Source: Cardinium endosymbiont cEper1 of Encarsia pergandiella
GTDB lineage: Bacteria > Bacteroidota > Bacteroidia > Cytophagales > Amoebophilaceae
Assembly: GCF_000304455.1 (NCBI RefSeq)
Contig: NC_018605.1
Coordinates: forward strand, 661,779-725,778
DNA: 64,000 nucleotides
Direction of reading: 5' to 3'
Within the stretch, counting starts at the first letter, position 1, and each line of letters opens with the position of its first letter. The notes under the pieces were generated by a model. The model was not told the DNA's origin, made no database searches, and worked only from the letters and a program-made list of their open reading frames with translations. Shown here in pieces: positions 45,418 through 54,321 of the stretch. The position numbers and the translations under genes are program-made.

Positions 45418-46485
45418 ATGCACACAAAAAATAAAATAGATTTATCTAGCTTAGATCAAGCAGCTAGTTTTGCCGTTTTGCTTTTACATGGTTTGTACGC
45501 ACGGGCAGATGAGCTAAAACCCATTGCAGAAAAGTTGACTAAACAATTTGGGAAAGCGATTTTTATCATGCAACCAACTTGTAGAACAGGATTAAAATCT
45601 CTGCTACAATCTATAGATCAACAAGCAGCGGGTATGCTTCAGTGGCTAGAACTTGAACTGATCCGATATCACAAAGATCCTATTTCTTTTCCTCTCATTA
45701 TCATTGGATATAGTCAAGGTGGTGTATTGGCTTGCACCTTAGGAAAATCGTATAAATTTCAGCTCAATATACTGGGGATCATTACCCTTAATGCGCCACT
45801 AATGGGCACACCGCTACTTGAGCTCACGCGTAAGGATATGCAGCGATTTATATCCGATGCAACAGCTGGATTAGCGTTTATAGATTATCCATTAGCTAGA
45901 ATCAAATGGATCAACACGGTAGCAGGATGGGTATACACACTTGCTCGTCTAGACTGGGCACCGGTAAATGGGTTAAAAGATATAGCTCCGAATAGTAGAT
46001 GTCTAAAAGGCATATATAAGTTTTTAAAAGATAACCTTGACATACCTTGTTTACTAATCGGTACCTATCACAATGATTTGCTATCCTTATTCAACACCCA
46101 TATCAAAACAGCCAAGAATCAGGAGTCGATAGCCCAATTAAATGAAGCCTATGGACTATTTATTAGTGGTAAAAAAGGGGCAAAACATGATACTTTGATT
46201 CCACTAACCAGCCAATTATGTAAAGAAGAAAATGTACATAACCTAATGGCCTTAGATAGAAAAGATCTAGACCATAAATACCTACCTATGGTTCGGCCCA
46301 ACCATCCCCCCATAAGGAGGAAAATCTATAAACGGCTACTTCATGCCAGAAACTTAATTGCTATAGATCCTAATTTATTTGTAAAACAAGGTGAAACAGT
46401 TCTATATGCCCATCTAGTATCAACCGATTTAATCCAATATATTGAAGGCTTAGTACAAAACGTTGGAAACGTCCTGAAGAAATGA
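45418..46485 (+). CDS. Alpha/beta hydrolase, lipase-like
   Basis: A 355-residue alpha/beta hydrolase. It has FAVLLLHGLYARADELKPIAEKL (oxyanion HG motif) near residue 20 and the nucleophile elbow IIIGYSQGGVLAC with the catalytic serine near residue 100. A later stretch, KKGAKHDTLIPLTSQL, supplies acidic and histidine candidates. No signal peptide is seen, so it may act in the cytoplasm or be exported by a non-Sec route. Similar proteins are found in Amoebophilaceae. The decayed hydrolase at 6440-7253 is a different gene. Confidence 0.72.
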   Translation: MHTKNKIDLSSLDQAASFAVLLLHGLYARADELKPIAEKLTKQFGKAIFIMQPTCRTGLKSLLQSIDQQAAGMLQWLELELIRYHKDPISFPLIIIGYSQGGVLACTLGKSYKFQLNILGIITLNAPLMGTPLLELTRKDMQRFISDATAGLAFIDYPLARIKWINTVAGWVYTLARLDWAPVNGLKDIAPNSRCLKGIYKFLKDNLDIPCLLIGTYHNDLLSLFNTHIKTAKNQESIAQLNEAYGLFISGKKGAKHDTLIPLTSQLCKEENVHNLMALDRKDLDHKYLPMVRPNHPPIRRKIYKRLLHARNLIAIDPNLFVKQGETVLYAHLVSTDLIQYIEGLVQNVGNVLKK

Positions 46486-46559
46486 TCAGTCATATGGGGG
46501 TTGTATGTTTATAATGGATAAAATCGATCTATAGCTAAAATTTAAGAGAAGAAAAGAGC

Positions 46560-47783
46560 TTATCCAATATCAACCACAGAGCCAATAGAGCTAGCTTTTA
46601 TATATTTTGTTGCTTGAATTTCCTCTATTTGTTTTGTGATCATTTCTTTTAAAAGATCTATATGTAGCTGTTTCGTGGCAGATATACAAACTGAAGGATA
46701 ACCACTAACAGCATGACTATATAACCCTGTTCTGGAAGCAACTGGTGCATCTATTGCTTGTATAACCATAACTTTCTTACTTTGGTGCATCATATCAATT
46801 TTATTGAATACTAAAATTCTTGGTAGATTTGCTGCACCTATTTCTGTTAGCGTTTGATCAACTATATCTATTTGCTCTTGAAACCCATCATGTGATCCAT
46901 CTACTATATGCAACAGCAAATCGGCTTCTTTAATTTCTTCTAATGTAGACTTAAAACACTCCACTAGCGTGTGGGGTAGTTTACGAATAAATCCGACCGT
47001 GTCAGTTAGTAAAAAAAAGTGCTGATTTAATACTACCTTACGTACAGTAGCATCCACTGTAGCAAATAATTTATCATCGGTCAAGACATCTGACTTAGAT
47101 AGCAGTTTCATTAAAGTAGATTTTCCTACATTTGTATACCCTACCAATGCGACCCGAACTAAATCAATACGCGCCTTGCGTCTGGTAGTACATTGTTGTG
47201 CAATAGTGGCTAATTTTTTACGGAGTTGGGTGATTTTATATTGAATCATTCTTTTATCCGTCTCTAATTCTTTTTCGCCAGGACCACGCATACCTGCACT
47301 ACCTCCTTTCTGATTCGTAAGATGGCTCCACATTCTGGTAAGCCTTGGTAATAAATATTGATGGTATGCCAATGCGACTTGTGTTCTAGCTTGTTTGGTT
47401 TGGGCACGCATGGAAAATATATTAAAGATCAATAAACTTCTATCTAATATCTGGCAAGATAGTAATCTTTCTAGATTACGCACTTGTGAGGGCGTAAGCT
47501 CATCATCAAAAATAGCAAATCTAATCTTTTCTGATTTTATAAAATCAGCTATCTCTTTTACCTTACCCTTACCTACAAAAGTAGCACCATTTGGACGCTC
47601 TAACCTTTGCATAAAATTTTTCACAATTTTTAATCCAGAAGTACCTGCCAAAAAGGCCAATTCTGTAAGGTATGATTCTGTTTTAGCCAGAGGCTGATGG
47701 AATGTAATGAGCGCTATTAAAATAGCTGTTTGGGCTTCTTGGTTGACTACTAAGTTGGATGGATTAGACCTATCTGTGTACAT
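46560..47783 (-). CDS. hflX: GTPase HflX
   Basis: HflX is a ribosome-binding GTPase that splits stalled ribosomes. The 407-residue protein has the N-terminal domain with KGKVKEIADFIKSE and DDELTPSQVRNLE, the G1 motif VGYTNVGKSTLMKLL near residue 215, G3 DTVGFIRKLPHTLVE and G4 NKIDM. The glycine-rich linker GPGEKELETDKR precedes G1. Length and layout are as in the family. Confidence 0.96.
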   Translation of the reverse strand: MYTDRSNPSNLVVNQEAQTAILIALITFHQPLAKTESYLTELAFLAGTSGLKIVKNFMQRLERPNGATFVGKGKVKEIADFIKSEKIRFAIFDDELTPSQVRNLERLLSCQILDRSLLIFNIFSMRAQTKQARTQVALAYHQYLLPRLTRMWSHLTNQKGGSAGMRGPGEKELETDKRMIQYKITQLRKKLATIAQQCTTRRKARIDLVRVALVGYTNVGKSTLMKLLSKSDVLTDDKLFATVDATVRKVVLNQHFFLLTDTVGFIRKLPHTLVECFKSTLEEIKEADLLLHIVDGSHDGFQEQIDIVDQTLTEIGAANLPRILVFNKIDMMHQSKKVMVIQAIDAPVASRTGLYSHAVSGYPSVCISATKQLHIDLLKEMITKQIEEIQATKYIKASSIGSVVDIG

Positions 47784-47849
47784 AAATGACTAGATGATTT
47801 ATAAAAAAACAAAATATAGCATTATAGTAATGGTACTGCTGCATCTCTT

Positions 47850-49403
47850 TCACACAACCCATTGAAGTAAATTTTTTCCACTCATTTCTTTAGATGGTGA
47901 TAGGCCTAATAAGGATAACAAGGTTGGCGCTACATCGGCTAATGTGCCAGCGCTAGCCAGCTTAGCTGGCTGACCAACGTAAATCAATGGAACAGGTGCG
48001 ATGGTATGGGCAGTATGGGGCTGTTGTATTTTAGCATCATACATACATTCTGCATTACCATGATCAGCTGTAATAATCGCTTCACCTCCTTGCTGCTTTA
48101 ATGCAGCAATAATTTTAGCAAGACATTGATCAACAACCGTAATAGCTGCTTCTGTAGCCAATTGATTACCTGTATGACCCAACATATCAGGACTTGCAAA
48201 GTTGCAAACAATGACATCATAAGCCTTTTGTTCAATGGCTCGAACCATTTGATGGGTAATTTCTACCATACGCATCTCAGGCGCTAGATCATAGGTAACT
48301 ACTTTTTTAGAAGGAATCAGTAGACGGCTTTCATTGGGAAAAGGCTGTTCAACGCCTCCATTAAAAAAAAAAGTCACATGGGCATATTTTTCTGTTTCTG
48401 CTATACGCAGCTGCGTTAAACCAGCTTGGGACAAACAAGCCCCTAAGCCATTTTGTATATATAAAGGGGGAAAAGCTATGCGACTAGGAATATCAGCTGC
48501 GTATGATGTCAATGAAACAAAATCAGCTAAATGAGGATAAATTGTACGTTTAAAATTTGAAAAATTAGGATCGACTAAAGCACGACTAAGTTGCCTTACA
48601 CGGTCCGATCGAAAATTCATAAAAAAAACAATATCTCCCGAATCAATCGTTATAGGTGACCTATCTAATGGACAAATACAAGTAGGCTGTACAAATTCAT
48701 CTGTTTCACCCCGCGCATAAGCTGCTTCTAAACCGCTTAAAGGGGTTGAAGCATTATAGGCGGCTTGACCTGTTACTATACAATTATAAGCAGCTTCTGT
48801 ACGCTCCCAACGATGGTCTCGATCCATTCCATAATATCGGCCAGTAAGCGAAGCAATTTGACCTATTCCTATTTGTTTGCATTGCATTTGCAAATGTTGG
48901 ATGGAAGTTACACCACTAATAGGTGGTGTATCACGTCCATCCAACATAACATGAATATAGCAGTTTTGTACAGCCATTTTCCCACACAACGCTAACAAAG
49001 CGTATATATGTTTTTCATGGCTGTGGACCCCACCAGGTGATAAAAGTCCTACTATATGAACGGATGCGCCACTATTATTTGCCTTACTTAAGGCAGATAA
49101 AAATACTTTGTTGGTAAAAAAATCTCCTGTTTCAATCGCTTTATTCAAACGTGTCAAATCTTGGTCTAGGACACGACCTGTGCCAATTGTCAAATGACCT
49201 ACTTCTGAATTACCTACTTGACCTTCTGGTAGTCCTACTGAAGCACCAGACGCATCCAATAATGTATGGGGATAGGTCTCCATTAAATAATCCCAATATG
49301 GCGTTTTTGCACCTGCAATAGCATTATAACGAACTTTTGTTGAATAGCCCCAACCATCAAGTATCAATAAAATAATGGGTTTGGGTGGTTTAAATGTGCG
49401 CAT
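47850..49403 (-). CDS. gpmI: Cofactor-independent phosphoglycerate mutase
   Basis: Interconverts 3- and 2-phosphoglycerate in glycolysis without 2,3-bisphosphoglycerate. The 517-residue protein begins with ILLILDGWGYS (metal-binding Asp). It has the catalytic Ser segment EGQVGNSEVGHLTIGTGR near residue 62 and the metal-binding TADHGNAECMYD near residue 445. The length matches the family. Its presence suggests lower glycolysis or part of it is kept. Confidence 0.96.
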   Translation of the reverse strand: MRTFKPPKPIILLILDGWGYSTKVRYNAIAGAKTPYWDYLMETYPHTLLDASGASVGLPEGQVGNSEVGHLTIGTGRVLDQDLTRLNKAIETGDFFTNKVFLSALSKANNSGASVHIVGLLSPGGVHSHEKHIYALLALCGKMAVQNCYIHVMLDGRDTPPISGVTSIQHLQMQCKQIGIGQIASLTGRYYGMDRDHRWERTEAAYNCIVTGQAAYNASTPLSGLEAAYARGETDEFVQPTCICPLDRSPITIDSGDIVFFMNFRSDRVRQLSRALVDPNFSNFKRTIYPHLADFVSLTSYAADIPSRIAFPPLYIQNGLGACLSQAGLTQLRIAETEKYAHVTFFFNGGVEQPFPNESRLLIPSKKVVTYDLAPEMRMVEITHQMVRAIEQKAYDVIVCNFASPDMLGHTGNQLATEAAITVVDQCLAKIIAALKQQGGEAIITADHGNAECMYDAKIQQPHTAHTIAPVPLIYVGQPAKLASAGTLADVAPTLLSLLGLSPSKEMSGKNLLQWVV

Positions 49404-49630
49404 AGAACTAGAAAAAAACGAAAGATTTATATAAAGAAAGGCTTTCGTCTAGGTGAAAATATTTCTATTGAACCATACAGGATTAGAGATCATAGCACTG
49501 TACATTATGACAAAACAATAGCATACAACTAAGATGGCAACATGCAACTATTCTAACGCGCCTACATATAAAAAGGCTAAAAAGGACATCAATATTAGTG
49601 TATTTATTAGGTTTTAAAACAAGTCACTGT

Positions 49631-50344
49631 CTATACCAAATTTTTAAGTTTAAACACCTCTTTATCTTGCAAAAAGATCCATTTTCCGCGGGGTATATGT
49701 TGCTTAGTAAGATGGGCATAACCTACCCTATCTAATTGGTGGACTATATAACCTAAATGGCTAAAAATTCTTCTAATAATGCGATTTTTACCCATATGGA
49801 TGGCTATACCTATTTGAGTTGGATCTGCTTTTACTATAGAGACTTGATCTACTTTGACTAGGCCATCTTCTAGTAAAAGACCTTGTTGAACCGCATGTAA
49901 ATCTTCAATTTGTATCGCCCTATTCAATACTACATGATACAGTTTCTTAACTTTACTGGCAGGATGCGACAATTTACAGGCCAAATCTCCATCATTGGTT
50001 AGGAGTAGTAACCCTGTAGTATCATAATCTAGCCGACCAACGGGGTAGATACGTTGGGCACAATACCGTTTACTAATCAAATGTAAAACGGTCTTTCTAC
50101 CTTCAGGATCTTGTAGTGTAGTCACATATCCCCTTGGTTTGTTCAAAAGTATATACTTTAGTTTTTCTGGACGCAAAGGAATACCCTTATAAGTAACTAC
50201 TGCATCGATTGGTACTTTTATACCTAACTGTTGTACAACTGCACCATTGACCGTCACATGACCTGACTTAATGCGTTGATCTGCCTCCCTTCTTGCACAA
50301 AGACCAGCATTACTAATAAATTTGTTTAACCGTATTAAAGACAC
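49631..50344 (-). CDS. rluB: Pseudouridine synthase RluB family
   Basis: A 237-residue rRNA pseudouridine synthase. The N-terminal S4 RNA-binding domain reads LNKFISNAGLCARREADQRI. The catalytic Asp is in YPVGRLDYDTTGLLLLTNDG near residue 103, and KLSHPASKVKKLYHV and MGKNRIIRRIF follow, as in RluB/RsuA-type enzymes. It lies upstream of gpmI on the same strand with a 230-base gap, so cotranscription is uncertain. Confidence 0.9.
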   Translation of the reverse strand: MSLIRLNKFISNAGLCARREADQRIKSGHVTVNGAVVQQLGIKVPIDAVVTYKGIPLRPEKLKYILLNKPRGYVTTLQDPEGRKTVLHLISKRYCAQRIYPVGRLDYDTTGLLLLTNDGDLACKLSHPASKVKKLYHVVLNRAIQIEDLHAVQQGLLLEDGLVKVDQVSIVKADPTQIGIAIHMGKNRIIRRIFSHLGYIVHQLDRVGYAHLTKQHIPRGKWIFLQDKEVFKLKNLV

Positions 50345-50404
50345 CGCAGAAGAGCTATATAGAAAAACTGCCCATAGAGCATGATAACACTTACAACCTA
50401 AGGA

Positions 50405-50770
50405 TTATTTTTTTGCATTTAACTTTGCGTCCACTGCATACATGGTATGAGGGACTACCTTTAAACGTTCTTTATCTATAACTTTACCTGTTAAAACACA
50501 AATACCATAGGTGCCATTTTTAATGCGTTGAATAGCAAGTTCAATTTGTTTTATAAACTTTTGCTGACGCTCAGCTAATTGACCCACATTTTCTGTCTCT
50601 ATCACCTCTGCATTTTCTTCAAATGGCTTACCAGCAACCTCTAGACCTGCTTCTTGTCGGCTCAAAACTTTTTCCAACACTTGCAGCTCATGGTTAGCTT
50701 TTTCTAATTTTTCTAAAAGAATCTTTTCAAAAAACCTTAGCTCCTGAGGTGAATATACTTGTTCTGCCAT
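50405..50770 (-). CDS. TraR/DksA family protein
   Basis: A 121-residue protein with a coiled-coil N-terminal half (LEKANHELQVLEKVLSRQEAGLEV) and the DksA-like end, NGTYGICVLTGKVIDKERLKVVPHTM. Only one of the four zinc cysteines is present (GIC), as in many Bacteroidetes members. It may modulate transcription or stress responses through RNA polymerase. rluB lies 60 bases downstream on the same strand. Confidence 0.85.
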   Translation of the reverse strand: MAEQVYSPQELRFFEKILLEKLEKANHELQVLEKVLSRQEAGLEVAGKPFEENAEVIETENVGQLAERQQKFIKQIELAIQRIKNGTYGICVLTGKVIDKERLKVVPHTMYAVDAKLNAKK

Positions 50771-50867
50771 AACTTTTTGATCTTAATGGTACGCAACGTA
50801 AAAGCGTAACATGAATTATTTTTATTACATTACAGCACCTAAGTAACGTAGTATCTTCACTTATGCT

Positions 50868-51617
50868 TTAGCCAACGAATAGCAATGCATCAATAGGCTG
50901 CTCCAAAGCAATTAACATTCTACCACAATGTTCACAAAGTACTATTTTATTGCGTTCATAGACACCTATTTTTTGCTGAGGAGGAATGACTATACAACAT
51001 CCCCCACAGGCCCCTTTTTTAATAGGAACTACTGCCAAATTATTAGGTACATTTTTTCTAATTCTTTCATAAGTAAGATACAAAGGCTCACCTAAAACAA
51101 CTATAATCTCTTTTCTTGTTTGGAATAATGCTTGCTCTTCCCTTTCACTTGCTTTTAAAATTATTTCAAGTTCTTCTTTTTTTAAAACTAAATCATATTT
51201 TTTTGATTCTAAAAGTTTCGAAAAAGCTTCTAAATTAGCTTCGTCTTGCTCTATATTGCCATAGGCATTATGTAGAAATTTTTCTGCAAGTTGAATATCC
51301 AATCTATGGAGATCAAGTTCTTTGGTAATGGCGTCATATTCTCTATTATTTCGCACTTCCATTTGCTGCGCTTCATACTGCTGGAGTTTTTTTTCACCTT
51401 GCTTGATAAATGCTTTTTTATGTACTACCTCCTCTTTTAGTTTAGTCAATAGTAATGCACGCTCTTCTATAGTTGCAGACAATGCCTCTATCTGTGCCTC
51501 TAATTTAGATACCTCTTCTGGAAGGGTACCTCTAAGTTTCAAAATATTATTAAGATTTGTATCAACATCCTGAATATCAGACAGTTTTTTTAATTTAATT
51601 GCAATATTTTTATCCAT
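50868..51617 (-). CDS. Coiled-coil protein with C-terminal zinc ribbon (DUF164-type)
   Basis: A 249-residue protein. The N-terminal 165 residues form long coiled coils. The C-terminus has the C4 zinc ribbon GACGGCCIVIPPQQ and LCEHCGRMLI, with the paired cysteines spaced as in the DUF164/zf-RING_7 group, whose members are often encoded beside nif3. Exactly that holds here: the Nif3 gene ends at 51621 and this gene starts at 51617, so the two abut on the minus strand. Confidence 0.85.
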   Translation of the reverse strand: MDKNIAIKLKKLSDIQDVDTNLNNILKLRGTLPEEVSKLEAQIEALSATIEERALLLTKLKEEVVHKKAFIKQGEKKLQQYEAQQMEVRNNREYDAITKELDLHRLDIQLAEKFLHNAYGNIEQDEANLEAFSKLLESKKYDLVLKKEELEIILKASEREEQALFQTRKEIIVVLGEPLYLTYERIRKNVPNNLAVVPIKKGACGGCCIVIPPQQKIGVYERNKIVLCEHCGRMLIALEQPIDALLFVG

Positions 51618-51620
51618 TAG

Positions 51621-52748
51621 CTAATCGTTAATGTGGTGAATAGGGTTGGTAATAGTTTTACAGCGTAGTATTACAATATTATTAAATTCTTTTGATAATA
51701 ATGCAAGTATTAATTTTTTAAGACCCAATCGAGTCGCATGATGGCCTATATCGATGAGTAATGTTTTACCATTCGCTTCTAAAAATTGTTCATATTGTAG
51801 GCCCGTTGTAATAAACGCATCTATTTTCTTGTCAAGTACTTCTTGTAACAATCCACTACCACTGCCCGCATAAATGGCCACTGTTTTAATAGGTCGGTCG
51901 AAATAATTTGTATGTTGAAGATAGGCTAAATTCAACTTTGTTTTAATGTATTTTAAAAAATATTTATCTGGCAACTCTATAGGCAAACTACCGAATACGC
52001 CACTTCCTCTATTGTTTATAATTACTTCTACCTGCTCTAAATAGTAGGTCACCTTTTCATAAGGATGTACATGGAGTAAAGTTTGCATGACTCTTTTCTT
52101 ACAAAACATAGGTACCATAAACGTAAGCTGGCTTTCTTGTAAAAATTCTAATCCTAACCTAGCAGGAAAGTAGGATATCGCTTCTAATCCTATTCCAGGG
52201 TGGCCATTAACGGCAACAGTAGTTAGATGCTCAGTAGCCAATACAGCTCCTACTTGGCACAAAGATTGGATTAAATGTTTGGCTGCATGGGGCAGCAGAA
52301 AGGTCGTAAGCCTATACATACTTGCTTTCTGAGGAATGATGGGGTAGGTTTCTTGTAACTCAAGCAAATGAGCGATTCGATGGCTAGTTCCCTGACCGAG
52401 ATAGTCTAAATTAGTACTAAAAATATAAATGGTAAGTTTATACTTTATGGCTTTAATGATACATCCCCCAGCATAACTTTCTGGAGTAATTTCAGTCAAT
52501 GGTTGGGTAAAAAAAGACTGATTTACGATTATAAAATTACAGCTATTTTCAATAGCCTCATCCAATAACGCTTCCGTTATATCCAGGGCAATCAATATGC
52601 CCGTTACTATATTACTTATATCACCAACTACAACAGGAGATGTGGCCACACTATGCTGGCTTTGAAACTGGACATTTTGCTCTAGGTAATTTATCACATC
52701 AGATATGGTAACAGCAGTAGAACTATATCTCGGTGCTTTTGTGGTCAT
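51621..52748 (-). CDS. Nif3-like dinuclear metal centre protein
   Basis: A 375-residue member of the Nif3/YbgI family, which binds two metals and has been linked to GTP cyclohydrolase or hydrolase activities, though the in vivo role is open. Start segment TISDVINYLEQNV, then VGDISNIVTGILIALDITEALLDEAI, and late parts IYAGSGSGLLQEVLDKKIDAFITTGLQYEQFLEANGKTLLIDIGHHATRLG, match the family core. The middle 120-residue CutA-like insert (GVFGSLPIELPDKY side) is the Bacteroidetes form. Downstream is the zinc-ribbon gene it usually travels with. Confidence 0.9.
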   Translation of the reverse strand: MTTKAPRYSSTAVTISDVINYLEQNVQFQSQHSVATSPVVVGDISNIVTGILIALDITEALLDEAIENSCNFIIVNQSFFTQPLTEITPESYAGGCIIKAIKYKLTIYIFSTNLDYLGQGTSHRIAHLLELQETYPIIPQKASMYRLTTFLLPHAAKHLIQSLCQVGAVLATEHLTTVAVNGHPGIGLEAISYFPARLGLEFLQESQLTFMVPMFCKKRVMQTLLHVHPYEKVTYYLEQVEVIINNRGSGVFGSLPIELPDKYFLKYIKTKLNLAYLQHTNYFDRPIKTVAIYAGSGSGLLQEVLDKKIDAFITTGLQYEQFLEANGKTLLIDIGHHATRLGLKKLILALLSKEFNNIVILRCKTITNPIHHIND

Positions 52749-52890
52749 CAGGGTGTTTAGATATATAGTGCGAATGAATTAAAATTTAGTTGAAGAAGAC
52801 TTTAATATAAGAAAAATACCGTTACTTGTGTAACAAGATCCGTTGTAGGATATTATAGTCGATCATTTTTATTAGTAATATATAAATTTT

Positions 52891-53943
52891 ATGTTTCCAC
52901 TATGGTTGCAGATAGTGCGTTGGGGGTATGGAGGAATGGTTGCATTACGTCATTTTCTGTACAATAAAAAAATAAAAAAAAAGTTTTTTTATAAAAAGCC
53001 CATATTGATCAGTATAGGCAATCTATCAGTAGGTGGTACCGGTAAAACACCTTTGACAATCTATTTGGTCAAATTGCTTGCTAAGTACCAAATCGTAGCC
53101 GTGCTAAGCAGAGGCTACAAGCGCAAATCGGTAGGCTTTAAAATAATCAATGGACTAGACTCTGCTTTAACAGCAGGTGATGAGCCTTATCTTATATATA
53201 CATATTTTGTAGATAACCCTAATGTGCTTATTACAGTTTGCGAAAACAGAACTAAAGGAATAGATAAAATTATGGAATATAAGCCAGATGTCGAAGTAAT
53301 TCTTTTAGATGATGGTTTTCAACAGCTTTGCCTAATGCCCCACCTAAATATTTTATTGACTACTTTTCATCAGCCTTTTTTTAGGGACCATCTACTACCA
53401 TTGGGTCGATTGCGTGAGCCACGTAAAGGCGCATCACGTGCTGATATAATATTGGTAACCAAAAGCCCAACAAACCTTAGCCGATTAAAAATGGAAGCCA
53501 TAAAAGCCTCTATACAACGATATTATACCAAAGCCATACCGATTTTTTTTACACATATCATCTACCACAATCCTATGACGATAGCCACTCGAAAAGCAGA
53601 TAAATTGCCGATTGTGCTACTCCTAGTTACCGGTATTGCAATCCCCCTACCTTTACGAAATTATTTAGAAACCAATGGACATAAGATTACACATCTGATT
53701 TTTCCAGATCATCACTGGTTCAATTATGCTGATATATTAAAAATTATCAGTGTATTTCATGGATTAAGCGATACAGATAAAGCCATTGTTACAACAGAAA
53801 AAGATTATGTAAGATTAACAGCGCATGATTCGATCAAGCAATTGGTCCGATTACCTATATTTTATATTCCCATAGAGGTAGGATTTCTGCAAGAAACAGC
53901 GGAAAACTTTGAAAAAAGAATTATGCAAACTGTACTTTCTTAG
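52891..53943 (+). CDS. lpxK: Tetraacyldisaccharide 4'-kinase LpxK
   Basis: LpxK phosphorylates the disaccharide lipid A precursor at the inner membrane. The Walker A segment is SIGNLSVGGTGKTPL near residue 45. VIAVLSRGYKR-like follows (IVAVLSRGYKRKSVG), then LLDDGFQQL near residue 130 and LPLGRLREP. The N-terminus is hydrophobic, as for a membrane-anchored enzyme. The length of 350 is normal. Finding it implies this lineage still makes at least part of lipid A. Confidence 0.95.
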   Translation: MFPLWLQIVRWGYGGMVALRHFLYNKKIKKKFFYKKPILISIGNLSVGGTGKTPLTIYLVKLLAKYQIVAVLSRGYKRKSVGFKIINGLDSALTAGDEPYLIYTYFVDNPNVLITVCENRTKGIDKIMEYKPDVEVILLDDGFQQLCLMPHLNILLTTFHQPFFRDHLLPLGRLREPRKGASRADIILVTKSPTNLSRLKMEAIKASIQRYYTKAIPIFFTHIIYHNPMTIATRKADKLPIVLLLVTGIAIPLPLRNYLETNGHKITHLIFPDHHWFNYADILKIISVFHGLSDTDKAIVTTEKDYVRLTAHDSIKQLVRLPIFYIPIEVGFLQETAENFEKRIMQTVLS

Positions 53944-54321
53944 TCTAATCATACGCCCACTTTTTACATAGCATGTATTAACGTGCGCCGTTTCGGATTA
54001 AAAATAATTTTATTACATCTGATTACTAGACAATTATATATAATCTTTTATGAATCTTAAATCCTTAAATCATGGTTTTATCAAAAAATATTTTTAAAAA
54101 CTTTGATTATCAGAATTTGATTATATTTTTATAAACTGATTATTAGTATAAATTTATATAATCCAAAATTTACCTTAATATGATAGGACTATTTAATAGC
54201 CCAGATAGATCGGTTGTCTGCTTTAAACGGATTGGCATCGCTTGTAATTTTCTAGTTTATTTTACCATCGTAGCTCCATACAAGTCATTATATTTGTAAC
54301 TTCAATATTAAAAATATTAAT
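53944..54321. other. AT-rich gene-free stretch before the porin gene
   Basis: About 380 bases without a supported gene. The middle has long A/T runs. A segment near 54185, AGGACTATTTAATAGCCC, is similar to 31728, AGGACTATTCAATAGACC, which may be a dispersed short remnant. It should carry the porin promoter, but I cannot identify it. Confidence 0.4.
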